Assembly (NCBI RefSeq): GCF_009811555.1
Contig: NZ_BLIN01000005.1
Location: 2,179,501 to 2,243,500, forward strand
DNA from: Streptomyces caniferus
GTDB taxonomy: Bacteria > Actinomycetota > Actinomycetes > Streptomycetales > Streptomycetaceae
DNA length: 64,000 nt
Reading direction: 5' to 3'
The number at the start of each line of letters is the position of its first letter. Position 1 is the stretch's first letter. The translations under genes were made by a program, and so were the position numbers. The notes below the pieces were generated by a model, which was not told the DNA's origin, ran no database searches, and was given only the letters and a program-made list of their open reading frames with translations. Positions 33,036-40,533 of this stretch are shown here, piece after piece.

Positions 33036-33061
33036 TAGTCACAACAAATTTATAGTGACTA
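33036..33061. promoter_or_regulatory. Probable TetR operator
   Basis: The perfect 7-bp inverted repeat TAGTCAC / GTGACTA with a 12-nt A/T-rich spacer lies between tetR and the monooxygenase gene. TATAGT at 33051-33056 overlaps the right arm and is a reasonable -10 for the monooxygenase. Confidence 0.7.
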
Positions 33062-33073
33062 CACTTACCTTCC

Positions 33074-34633
33074 ATGAAGCATGACGCAGACGTAGTAGTG
33101 GCAGGGGGCGGCCCGGTGGGGCTGATGCTCGCCTGCGAACTCGCACTGGCCCAGGTGTCGGTCGTCGTCCTGGAGCGGCTGACCGACGTGGATACGACCA
33201 TCAAGGCGGGGGCGATCAACTCCCCTACGGCAGAGGCCCTTTACCGGCGCGGGATGCTGCCCGGCCTCGCGGCGGCACAGCGCGACGCGTACGAGAGATT
33301 CCGCTCGTTCCTGCGGCAGCGCCAGGCCGCCGGCGCCACCGGGGTGCGGCAACCGCCGAAGTTCGCCGGGCACTTCGCGGGCATCATGCTGCGCGGCGAT
33401 CTGCTGGACGAGTCCGACCCCGACTTCGACGGCCTCGGCCCCGCCGCCGAGGCCGGTTTCGTCCCGCAGGAGGCACTGGAGCGGCTGCTCGGCGCCCGCG
33501 CCGCCGAGCTGGGGGTCGACCTGCGCCGCGGGGTGACCCTGACCGGCTTCGACGCCGACGAGGACGGTGTGCACGTCCACACCTCGGACGGGTCGCTGCG
33601 CACCGGCTGGCTGGCCGGCTGCGACGGCGGCCGCAGTACCGTCCGCCGGCTCGCCGGCTTCCCCTTCCCCGGCACGGACCCGGAGATCACCGGCCACCAG
33701 GCCGTCGTCGAGATGACCGGCGCCGATGCCCTGGGCGCCGGCTGGAACTTCACCCGGACGGGGACGTACGTCCACGGCCCCGTGCCCGGCCGGATCCTCA
33801 CCGTGGAGTTCGACGGGCCCCCCTCGGACCGCGAAGCCCCCCTCACCGCCGAGGAGTTGCAGACCGCCCTGCGGAAGGTGTCCGGCGTCGCGGACGTCAC
33901 GATCCATACGGTGCACTCGGCGACCCGGTTCACCGACAACGCGCGACAGGTACCCGACTACCGGTCGGGGCGGGTACTGCTCGCCGGGGACGCGGCGCAT
34001 GTCCACTCGCCCTTCGGCGGACAGGGGCTGAACCTCGGCCTCGGCGACGCCATGAACCTCGGCTGGAAGCTGGCCGCCACGGTGCGCGGCTGGGCGCCGG
34101 AGGGGCTGCTGGACACATACACGGCCGAGCGGCACCCCCTGGGCGCATGGGTACTGGACTGGACCCGGGCCCAAGTGGCGCTGATGCGGCCGGAGTCGCA
34201 CGCCCGGGCGCTGCGCGAGGTGATCGCCGAACTGACCGGGACGACCACCGCCGCCACCTTCTTCGCCAAGAAGATCTCCGGGGTCCTGCAGCGCTACGAC
34301 CTGCCCGGCGACCATCCGCTGACCGGTCGCAGCGCACCCGACCTGGAACTCTCCGACGGCACCCGGCTCGCGGAGCATCTGCACGGCGGGCAGGGGTTGT
34401 TGCTCGATCTCGCCGAGGACGCCGGGGTGCGCCGGCGCGCCACCGGATACGGGGAGCGCGTACGGGTGCTCTCGGCGCGCTGCCCGGAGCGGCCCGGACT
34501 GGCCGGCCTTCTGGTGCGTCCCGACGGCTGTACCGCCTGGGCGGCGGACTCCCCCGGCGGGCCGGGCACCCCGGACGAGCTGGACGCCGCGCTGCGGCGC
34601 TGGTTCGGGACGCCCGGCGAAGCCGCGGCCTGA
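33074..34633 (+). CDS. FAD-dependent aromatic monooxygenase (PheA/TfdB type)
   Basis: 519 residues. The FAD-binding motifs are DVVVAGGGPVGLMLACELAL at the N-terminus, GCDGGRSTVRRLAG in the middle (DG motif) and VLLAGDAAHVHSPFGGQGLN (GD motif). The C-terminal 120 residues are the thioredoxin-like domain seen in phenol hydroxylase-type and rifampicin monooxygenase-type enzymes. Substrate unknown; control by the divergent TetR protein suggests induction by an aromatic or antibiotic ligand. No strong ribosome binding site is visible; TATAGT only 17 bp upstream suggests a very short leader. Confidence 0.88.
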   Translation: MKHDADVVVAGGGPVGLMLACELALAQVSVVVLERLTDVDTTIKAGAINSPTAEALYRRGMLPGLAAAQRDAYERFRSFLRQRQAAGATGVRQPPKFAGHFAGIMLRGDLLDESDPDFDGLGPAAEAGFVPQEALERLLGARAAELGVDLRRGVTLTGFDADEDGVHVHTSDGSLRTGWLAGCDGGRSTVRRLAGFPFPGTDPEITGHQAVVEMTGADALGAGWNFTRTGTYVHGPVPGRILTVEFDGPPSDREAPLTAEELQTALRKVSGVADVTIHTVHSATRFTDNARQVPDYRSGRVLLAGDAAHVHSPFGGQGLNLGLGDAMNLGWKLAATVRGWAPEGLLDTYTAERHPLGAWVLDWTRAQVALMRPESHARALREVIAELTGTTTAATFFAKKISGVLQRYDLPGDHPLTGRSAPDLELSDGTRLAEHLHGGQGLLLDLAEDAGVRRRATGYGERVRVLSARCPERPGLAGLLVRPDGCTAWAADSPGGPGTPDELDAALRRWFGTPGEAAA

Positions 34634-34654
34634 CCCCGGGCCCCCGCGGGCGGC

Positions 34655-34698
34655 GCGGAGCGGCGTACCCGGCCGGCCGGCGTGCGCTGCCGCTCCGC
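34655..34698 (+). terminator. Hairpin after the FAD monooxygenase gene
   Basis: A perfect 10-bp stem, GCGGAGCGGC (34655-34664) and GCCGCTCCGC (34689-34698), starts 21 bases past the stop. Confidence 0.6.
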
Positions 34699-34763
34699 CC
34701 GCGTACCCCCCGATCGGCGCCGGCCCACTCCCGAACCCGCCCCGACGGCGCTAGCGTCGGACC

Positions 34764-35507
34764 ATGACCCCCACCGCGCCTGACTTCCCGCACGATGTGG
34801 CAGCCGTCCGCGAGGCCACCGACCGGCTCCTGGTCTCGGTGAGCAAACTCGACGACGCGGCGATCGGCGAACCGTCGCTGCTGCCCGGCTGGACCCGCGG
34901 CCACGTCCTGTCCCATCTGGCCCGCAACGCCGACGCGCTGGGCAACCTCCTCACCTGGGCAACGACCGGTGTCCGGACGCCGATGTACGCCGGCCCCGAG
35001 GCCCGCGAGGCCGATATCGAGCGGGGCGCCGACCGGTCGCTGGCGGCGCATCTGGAGGACCTCAGACAGTCCGCGGCGCGGTTCGACACGGCGATGGACG
35101 CCCTGCCCGAGGCCCGCCGGACCTACGAGGTCGAGATGCGCAACAACGTCGTCGAGCGGGCCGACCGGCTGCCCCTGCGCCGGCTGGCCGAGCTCGAACT
35201 GCACCATGTCGACCTCGGCGTGGGCCACACCGTCGACCAGCTGTCCCCCTCCTTCGTCGACAGCGAACTGGCCTTCCTGGCCACGGTCAAGTTCGCCGGT
35301 CACCCGGATCTGCCCGCGCTGGAACTCCGGGCCGACGACGGCCGCCGGTGGCGCACCGGCCGTCTCGGCACCGGGCCGGGCGCCGAGGACGGGCCCGTGG
35401 TGGTGACCGGCTCCGCGGCCGCGCTGGTGGGCTGGCTCACCGGGCGCGGCGAGGGCGGCAAACTCGACAGTCACGGCTCCGTCCTGCCCGTGGTGCCGCC
35501 GCTCTAG
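34764..35507 (+). CDS. Mycothiol-dependent maleylpyruvate isomerase family protein
   Basis: 247 residues of the DinB-like MDMPI family. The hallmark SLLPGWTRGHVLSHLARNADAL is at residues about 32-55, and a second metal-ligand stretch ELELHHVDLGVGHTVDQL at about 145-163; together these supply the His/Glu/His zinc site. Related enzymes use mycothiol, the actinobacterial thiol. A TAGCGT hexamer 7 bp before the ATG suggests a leaderless transcript. It is followed nine bases later by a metallo-beta-lactamase-fold gene, and the two may act on thiol conjugates together (inference). Confidence 0.88.
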   Translation: MTPTAPDFPHDVAAVREATDRLLVSVSKLDDAAIGEPSLLPGWTRGHVLSHLARNADALGNLLTWATTGVRTPMYAGPEAREADIERGADRSLAAHLEDLRQSAARFDTAMDALPEARRTYEVEMRNNVVERADRLPLRRLAELELHHVDLGVGHTVDQLSPSFVDSELAFLATVKFAGHPDLPALELRADDGRRWRTGRLGTGPGAEDGPVVVTGSAAALVGWLTGRGEGGKLDSHGSVLPVVPPL

Positions 35508-35516
35508 AGTGGTCCC

Positions 35517-36173
35517 ATGGGCTACAGCGGAGCAGTGAAGGTCGGCGGACCGGCCGACGTGCACGAGCTGACCGACCTGATGATCTCGAAGGTCGCGGTC
35601 GGTCCGATGGACAACAACGCCTATGTGCTGCGGTGCCGGGCGACCGATGAGCAGTTGCTGATCGACGCGGCCGCCGAACCGCACACCCTCCTCTCGCTGA
35701 TCGGCGACAGCGGCATCCGATCCGTGGTCACCACGCACCGGCACGGCGACCACTGGGGGGCGCTGCGCGAGGTGGTCGATGCGACGGGTGCGCGGACCTA
35801 TGCGGGGCGGTACGACGCCGAGGGCATTCCCGTGCCCACGGATGTGCCGGTCGAGGACGGCGACACCCTCACCGTCGGACGGGTGGAGCTGACCGCGCGC
35901 CACCTCGTCGGCCACACCCCGGGCAGCATCGCGCTGGTCTACGACGACCCGCACGGCGCCCCGCATCTGTTCACCGGGGACTGCCTGTTCCCCGGCGGCG
36001 TCGGCAACACCTTCGGCAGCGCCGAGAACTTCACCCGCCTGATCGACGACGTGGAGCGCAAGTTCTTCGGCGAACTCCCCGACGAGACCTGGGTCTACCC
36101 GGGCCACGGCAGCGACACCACCCTCGGCGCGGAGCGGCCGCAGCTCGCCCAGTGGCGCGAGCGCGGCTGGTAG
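35517..36173 (+). CDS. Metallo-beta-lactamase-fold hydrolase (glyoxalase II-like)
   Basis: 218 residues. The metal-binding motif THRHGDHWGA gives His74, His76, Asp78 and His79; further ligands lie in HLVGHTPGSIAL, FTGDCLFPGG and YPGHGSDTT. Size and motif order fit hydroxyacylglutathione hydrolase-like enzymes, which in actinobacteria often act on mycothiol or other thioesters. It follows the MDMPI-family gene by nine bases; TAGAGT at 35505-35510, overlapping that gene's stop, could be an additional -10. Confidence 0.9.
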   Translation: MGYSGAVKVGGPADVHELTDLMISKVAVGPMDNNAYVLRCRATDEQLLIDAAAEPHTLLSLIGDSGIRSVVTTHRHGDHWGALREVVDATGARTYAGRYDAEGIPVPTDVPVEDGDTLTVGRVELTARHLVGHTPGSIALVYDDPHGAPHLFTGDCLFPGGVGNTFGSAENFTRLIDDVERKFFGELPDETWVYPGHGSDTTLGAERPQLAQWRERGW

Positions 36174-36190
36174 CACGACGGCGGACTAGC

Positions 36191-36220
36191 GTACGGGCTC
36201 CCTCAGCGGCGGGCCCGTAC
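36191..36220. terminator. First of two hairpins between convergent genes
   Basis: An 8-bp stem GTACGGGC / GCCCGTAC with a 14-nt loop, just past the hydrolase stop. Confidence 0.55.
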
Positions 36221-36225
36221 GAGCG

Positions 36226-36273
36226 ACGGCGCCCGGTTCCCCCGCCTCGTCGGAGGGGGGAACCGGGCGCCGT
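36226..36273. terminator. Strong bidirectional terminator between the hydrolase and terC
   Basis: A perfect 18-bp stem (36226-36243 with 36256-36273) and 12-nt loop in the gap between the convergent hydrolase and terC genes. Confidence 0.9.
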
Positions 36274-36295
36274 TTGCGCCGTGTCGGCGGCGGCG

Positions 36296-37279
36296 TCAGG
36301 CGTCGATACGCTCCTTGGCCGCCGCATCGGCCGCGGCCTGCTTCTTCGAGGCGCGCAGGCTGGTGATCGTCGTGACGACCAGGACGGCGCCGATGACGCC
36401 CAGCGAGACCGGAATGCTGATCTCCGGAACGGCCACACCGGACTCGTGCAGGGCGTGCAGCACCAGCTTCACGCCGATGAAGCCCAGGATGACCGACAGG
36501 CCGTACGAGAGGTGGACCAGCTTCTTCAGCAGGCCGCCGATCAGGAAGTACAGCTGCCGCAGACCCATCAGGGCGAAGGCGTTGGCGGTGAAGACGATGT
36601 ACGGGTCCTGGGTGAGGCCGAAGATCGCCGGGATGGAGTCCAGGGCGAAGAGGACGTCGGTGGTGCCGATCGCCAGCATGACGATCAGCATCGGCGTCAT
36701 CAGCCGCTTGCCGTTCTCGACCACGAACAGCTTGGTCCCGTGGTACTTGTCGGTCGACGGGAAGCGCTTCTCGACCATCTTGAGGAAGCGGTTCTCCTCG
36801 AACTCCTCGTCCTCCTCCTCGGCGCGGGCCTCCTTGATCAGCTTCCATGCGGTCCAGATGAGGAACGCACCGAAGAGGTAGAACACCCAGGAGAAGTTGG
36901 CGATGATCGCGGCACCCGCGCCGATGAAGCCGGCTCGCAGCACCAGCGCGATCAGCACACCCACCATCAGCACCCGCTGCTGGTAGATCGTCGGGACCGC
37001 GAACTTCGCCATGATCAGGACGAAGACGAAGAGGTTGTCGACGCTCAGGGACTTCTCGGTGATGAAGCCCGCGAAGAATTCACCTGCCGGTGCGCCGCCG
37101 CCGAACAGCAGCAGCCCGAGGCCGAAGAGCGCGGCGAGCGCGATCCAGACACCGGTCCAGATTCCGGCCTCCTTGAGGGAGACCTCGTGCGGTTTGCGGC
37201 CACCGATGAAGAAATCGGCGGCGATCAGGACGCACAGACCAAGAATGGTCAGCGCCCACAGGGTCGGGGAAACGTCCAC
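36296..37279 (-). CDS. terC: TerC-family membrane protein (probable Mn2+ exporter)
   Basis: 327 residues with about eight or nine membrane helices. TerC signatures: FFAGFITEKSLSVDNLFVFV and AIGTTDVLFALDSIPAIFGL, each with conserved acidic residues in the membrane. I chose GTG at 37279 (VDVSPTLWALTILG), with GGAGGA just upstream, over an ATG at 37306. TerC/Alx-type proteins are linked to tellurite resistance and to manganese export and metal loading during secretion. A yybP-ykoY riboswitch in the leader supports a manganese role, and the neighbours are two TerD-family genes. Confidence 0.93.
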   Translation of the reverse strand: MDVSPTLWALTILGLCVLIAADFFIGGRKPHEVSLKEAGIWTGVWIALAALFGLGLLLFGGGAPAGEFFAGFITEKSLSVDNLFVFVLIMAKFAVPTIYQQRVLMVGVLIALVLRAGFIGAGAAIIANFSWVFYLFGAFLIWTAWKLIKEARAEEEDEEFEENRFLKMVEKRFPSTDKYHGTKLFVVENGKRLMTPMLIVMLAIGTTDVLFALDSIPAIFGLTQDPYIVFTANAFALMGLRQLYFLIGGLLKKLVHLSYGLSVILGFIGVKLVLHALHESGVAVPEISIPVSLGVIGAVLVVTTITSLRASKKQAAADAAAKERIDA

Positions 37280-37283
37280 TGCT

Positions 37284-37330
37284 CCTCCGGCAGAGTCGTA
37301 CGGCACTTACAGCGTCGTCGCTGCCGGAGG
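37284..37330 (-). promoter_or_regulatory. Expression-platform hairpin masking the terC ribosome binding site
   Basis: On the minus strand CCTCCGGCAG (37330-37321), the 3' strand of the riboswitch closing stem, is a perfect 10-nt complement of CTGCCGGAGG (37293-37284), which contains the terC Shine-Dalgarno. The two pairings are mutually exclusive: when the ligand-bound P1 stem forms, the ribosome binding site is free. Confidence 0.7.
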
Positions 37331-37443
37331 TCTCTTCCGCCCCGTTCCGCCCGATGGGTGAACGGGGCCGACGCCCCGGGATCTCGTCACACTCGCAATC
37401 CGTGATGACGGGTACGTCGTAGCGGGAATACTCCCCTCCGCAC
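37322..37443 (-). ncRNA. yybP-ykoY (Mn2+) riboswitch upstream of terC
   Basis: The leader has the family's two conserved loops: 5' GGAGGGGAGTATTCCCGC and 3' GGAAGAGACCTCCGGCA, with the closing P1 stem made by TGCGGAGG and CCTCCGGCA. Between them are further stems, including GGCCCCGTTC / GAACGGGGC-like pairing. In this class Mn2+ binds between the two loops and turns on exporter genes. The position, 42 nt before the terC start, and the gene identity agree. Confidence 0.85.
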
Positions 37444-37497
37444 AAAGAAGCGTAAAGGAAGGACAATGAATAGTAAAGAGATAGGTAAAATACCTGG

Positions 37498-39597
37498 TCA
37501 GGAGGCTCGACGGGCAGCCGTGACGCGGCTCAGCACCTGGCGCACCACCTGACTCCCCTTCGGAACGAGCGAGGGCTCGTACGTCCAGGCGTGACCGACC
37601 CAGGGGTCGGCGAGATGGGCGTCGGGTACTGGTGTGATCCGCAGCAGCGAGCGCCACAGCGGGTCCAGGACCGGGCCGTAGTCCCTGGTCCGGGCGCGGT
37701 CGGCGACCATCATCAGATGCACGCCGACGGCCGGCCCCTCGTCGGCGAGGTAGCGGAGCCGGGTGAGGGCGCGGTCGTCGAAACCGTGCGGGAAGTCGTG
37801 CACGATCAGCAGCTGGTCGGCGGGGTCGAGATCCGGTGGGAGAGAGTCCGCGGCGCGGTGGCGCACGGCCATCTGGACGAGTTCCACCCGGCGGGTCAGC
37901 GTCTCCAGCACCGAGGTCACGCCCTGCGGGCCGGGCACCGGGGCGGCGGACAGCGCACCGCTCTCCACCAGCGGCGCGAGTGCGGGCGCGGCGGTACCGC
38001 CCGGGTCGATGACCTGGACCGCGAAGTCACCGGCGGGGTGGATGGCCAGCAGCCGGGCGGCGATCGCCACGGCCGTCTCCATGGCCAGCCGGCGCAGCTC
38101 GGCCTCGTCGGGCGGCCCGTCCGTCAGCGCACTGCCCAGTTCCCGCCGGGCGATGTCGCGCCCGGGGTCGTGGCCGGCGCTCAGGGCGTAGGCGTCGGGT
38201 CCGCTGTCGATCCACAGCCCGCGCTCCAGGGGGAGGCGCACGAGCATGGGAATGCGCAGGTCCAGGACTTCCGGGAGGTGCAGATCGCCCAGGCGCAACG
38301 CCATCGGGCGCTCCAGCGGGACGTGGTAGCCCTGCCAGACGGGGTTGTCCCAGCGGGCGAAGGCGGGCGGCAGGGCGGGCTCGACGACCGCCGACTCGGC
38401 CGCGAGCTGCGCGAGGTCACGGTCGAGGGCGGCGCGGGCCTGGGCGACGAGGGCGGCGTGCTTGTCGCGGGCGGTGGCGCGGGCGGCATCGGCGGCCGTG
38501 CCGAGGCGGTTGCGCGGGTCGGACAGGGCCTGGTCGAGCTCCTGCTCCAGGCGGGACTCGGCGAAGCCGGAGGCGCTGCGGTAGGCCGCGACCGAGCGGG
38601 CCAGGTCCTCGAACATCCCCCAGACCTGGTTGTAGAGCCGCTCCTCCATGCTCCAGCCGGCGGCGTCACCGGCCACGGGCTGCGGGGGGCCGGCGGGCGT
38701 CTCGGGGCTGCCGGGCGACACGGTCGCGGGGGCGGTCGGGGCGGGGCCGGCCGCGGCGGGAGTGCTGCGGCGCTTCGGGTGCCGGTAGTCGACGCGGCCG
38801 CCGCCGACGGGGTCGGGGGTGGGTGCGGGTGATGCGCCGTCGGCGTCGGGGCCGGTCTCCGCGCCGGTCCCTGGGCCGGTTCCGATCTCGGTTCCGGTCC
38901 CGGTCCCTGGGCCGGTTCCGGAGGGTGCCGGGCCGTCAGATGCGGGAGGGTGGGCGGGAGCCGGCCGGTCCGCGGCGGCCGGGCCGGCCGCGGGTCGTTC
39001 GGAACGGCTCGCCGCCACGGGGGCGGGCGAGGGGACCGCGCGGGCCTGCCCCCGGCTGATCGCGTCCTCGATCTCCGCGGCCAGCTCCGCCGCCTGCGGC
39101 AGGCCCTGGTCGCGCAGCATCGCCGTGAGGCCGTCGGCGTACCCCTGGCCCACGGCACGTACCTTCCAGGCACCCTGCCGGCGGTAGAGCTCCACGGCGA
39201 CGACGGCGGACTCGGCGCCCAGGCCGGTGACGGTGTAGCGGGCGATGCCGGTGCCGTCGAGGCCGGTGACCGTGACGGAGGGCGCGGAGGATGTTCCGAA
39301 GGCGGTCGGGGCACCGATTCCGGTGGGCAGCGCCAGCAGCACGCTCACCCGGTGGACGGCGCCGGGCAGCGCGTCGAGATCCACCGCGATGCGGTGCTCG
39401 GCGGCCGCCTGACGGGGAACCTCGATGCCGGTGCGCCGGGGCGCGCCCGGGTGGGCCACCGCCTCGGCGCCGGCGAGCCTGCCCTGCTCGTCGCCGAGGG
39501 CGACCCCGGCCATGACGGCAGCACCCGCGGTCACCCGGATCTCCACCCGGGTCCGGTCCAGTGGATGGTTCTGCCCCCGGACCAGCTCGGCCGTCAT
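37498..39597 (-). CDS. TerD-domain protein fused to an FtsK-like ATPase domain without a P-loop
   Basis: 699 residues in three parts. Residues 1-180 are a TerD-like beta-sandwich (MTAELVRGQNHPLDRTRVEI, ending AWKVRAVGQGYADGLTAMLR). Residues 190-330 are a P/A/T/G-rich linker with little structure. From 330 on is a domain laid out like the FtsK/SpoIIIE-type motor in TerD neighbourhoods (LRIPMLVRLPLERGLWIDSG, DQLLIVHDFPHGFDDRALTR), but the expected GxxGxGK[ST] Walker A is absent and the Walker B position reads LLIVHDF. It may be a scaffold rather than a motor. It lies 103 bp downstream of terD, same strand. Confidence 0.8.
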   Translation of the reverse strand: MTAELVRGQNHPLDRTRVEIRVTAGAAVMAGVALGDEQGRLAGAEAVAHPGAPRRTGIEVPRQAAAEHRIAVDLDALPGAVHRVSVLLALPTGIGAPTAFGTSSAPSVTVTGLDGTGIARYTVTGLGAESAVVAVELYRRQGAWKVRAVGQGYADGLTAMLRDQGLPQAAELAAEIEDAISRGQARAVPSPAPVAASRSERPAAGPAAADRPAPAHPPASDGPAPSGTGPGTGTGTEIGTGPGTGAETGPDADGASPAPTPDPVGGGRVDYRHPKRRSTPAAAGPAPTAPATVSPGSPETPAGPPQPVAGDAAGWSMEERLYNQVWGMFEDLARSVAAYRSASGFAESRLEQELDQALSDPRNRLGTAADAARATARDKHAALVAQARAALDRDLAQLAAESAVVEPALPPAFARWDNPVWQGYHVPLERPMALRLGDLHLPEVLDLRIPMLVRLPLERGLWIDSGPDAYALSAGHDPGRDIARRELGSALTDGPPDEAELRRLAMETAVAIAARLLAIHPAGDFAVQVIDPGGTAAPALAPLVESGALSAAPVPGPQGVTSVLETLTRRVELVQMAVRHRAADSLPPDLDPADQLLIVHDFPHGFDDRALTRLRYLADEGPAVGVHLMMVADRARTRDYGPVLDPLWRSLLRITPVPDAHLADPWVGHAWTYEPSLVPKGSQVVRQVLSRVTAARRAS

Positions 39598-39604
39598 CGT
39601 TGTT

Positions 39605-39658
39605 CCCCCTGGTGGTTGTGGCGTGCCCGGGCCGTACCCCGGGCACGGGCCCAGGGGG
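39605..39658 (-). terminator. Nested hairpin between terD and the TerD-fusion gene
   Basis: An outer stem CCCCCTGG / CCAGGGGG and an inner 10-bp stem CGTGCCCGGG / CCCGGGCACG form one long stem-loop in the 103-bp gap. It could end or attenuate terD transcription ahead of the fusion gene. Confidence 0.6.
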
Positions 39659-39700
39659 TCCGGCGGCGCGGCCCGGTACGCGCTGCCACGACGGTGGTGG

Positions 39701-40279
39701 TTACAGGTGCGGCAGGATCGCCGGCACGAGGTCCTGGAAGGTGCGGCCGACGGAGGGCTCGCCGATGGCGGTCATCTGCCAGCCGCCTCCCACACGGTGC
39801 ACCTTGGACATGACCTGTGCGGTGTAGTTGCCGCCGCCGGTGAGGGTGTAGCGGGCCAGTTCCTGGCCGGTGGTCTCGTCCACCAGGCGGCAGAAGGCGT
39901 CCTGCACCTCGGCGAACGTCTGGCCGGTGAAGGAGTTGACGGTGAACACGATCTGGTCGATGTGCACCGGCACCCGCGCCAGGTCGACCAGGATCGCCTC
40001 GTCGTCGCCGCCCTGGCCCGCGCCGCCGACCAGGTTGTCGCCGGTGTGCCGGACCGCGCCGTCGTCGCTGACCAGGTGCTGGAAGAAGACGACGTCTATC
40101 GGCTTCTTGTCGGCGAAGAGCACCGCCGAGGCGTCGAGGTCGATCTCGCTGGTCCGCCTGCCGAACAGGCCACGGCGCGGCGCCGAGCGCCACCCCAGCC
40201 CCATCCGTACCGCGGTCAGGTTTCCTCCGTCGGACTTCTGCAGGCTGATGCCCTGCCCCTTGGACAAATTGACCGACAC
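39701..40279 (-). CDS. terD: TerD-family calcium-binding stress protein
   Basis: 192 residues from GTG at 40279 (VSVNLSKGQGISLQKSDGGN), with AGAGGGGA upstream. TerD motifs are complete: IDLDASAVLFADKKPIDVVF, GAVRHTGDNLVGGAGQGGDDEAILVDL (calcium-binding acidic loop) and FTVNSFTGQTFAEVQDAFCR. Such proteins are linked to tellurite, phage and oxidative stress resistance and to development in Streptomyces, with unclear biochemistry. An upstream in-frame frame to 40495 lacks family similarity. Confidence 0.93.
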   Translation of the reverse strand: MSVNLSKGQGISLQKSDGGNLTAVRMGLGWRSAPRRGLFGRRTSEIDLDASAVLFADKKPIDVVFFQHLVSDDGAVRHTGDNLVGGAGQGGDDEAILVDLARVPVHIDQIVFTVNSFTGQTFAEVQDAFCRLVDETTGQELARYTLTGGGNYTAQVMSKVHRVGGGWQMTAIGEPSVGRTFQDLVPAILPHL

Positions 40280-40460
40280 GCGCCGTCCCCTCTCTGTACT
40301 GTCCCCGCCCAGCTTTCCGGCGGCCCCTTCGACCCTATGCACGACGGCGGGCCGAGGGCGTACCGGACCCGCGTTTTGTGGCGCTTCTGCAACACACCGG
40401 GCACCGCTGGACACACCCCGCTCACGTGCGGCGATACCGCCCCGTTGGCGGGTGTGCCCT

Positions 40461-40502
40461 GGGCGGTGTGATCCGCCCGGGCCGAGCAGCCGCACACCGC
40501 CC
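40461..40502 (-). terminator. Hairpin after uvrB
   Basis: A perfect 10-bp stem, GGGCGGTGTG (40461-40470) and CACACCGCCC (40493-40502), lies 31 bases past the uvrB stop. Confidence 0.65.
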
Positions 40503-40533
40503 CGGTGGTCCCCCTCGGCTGCTGCCGCTCCCC

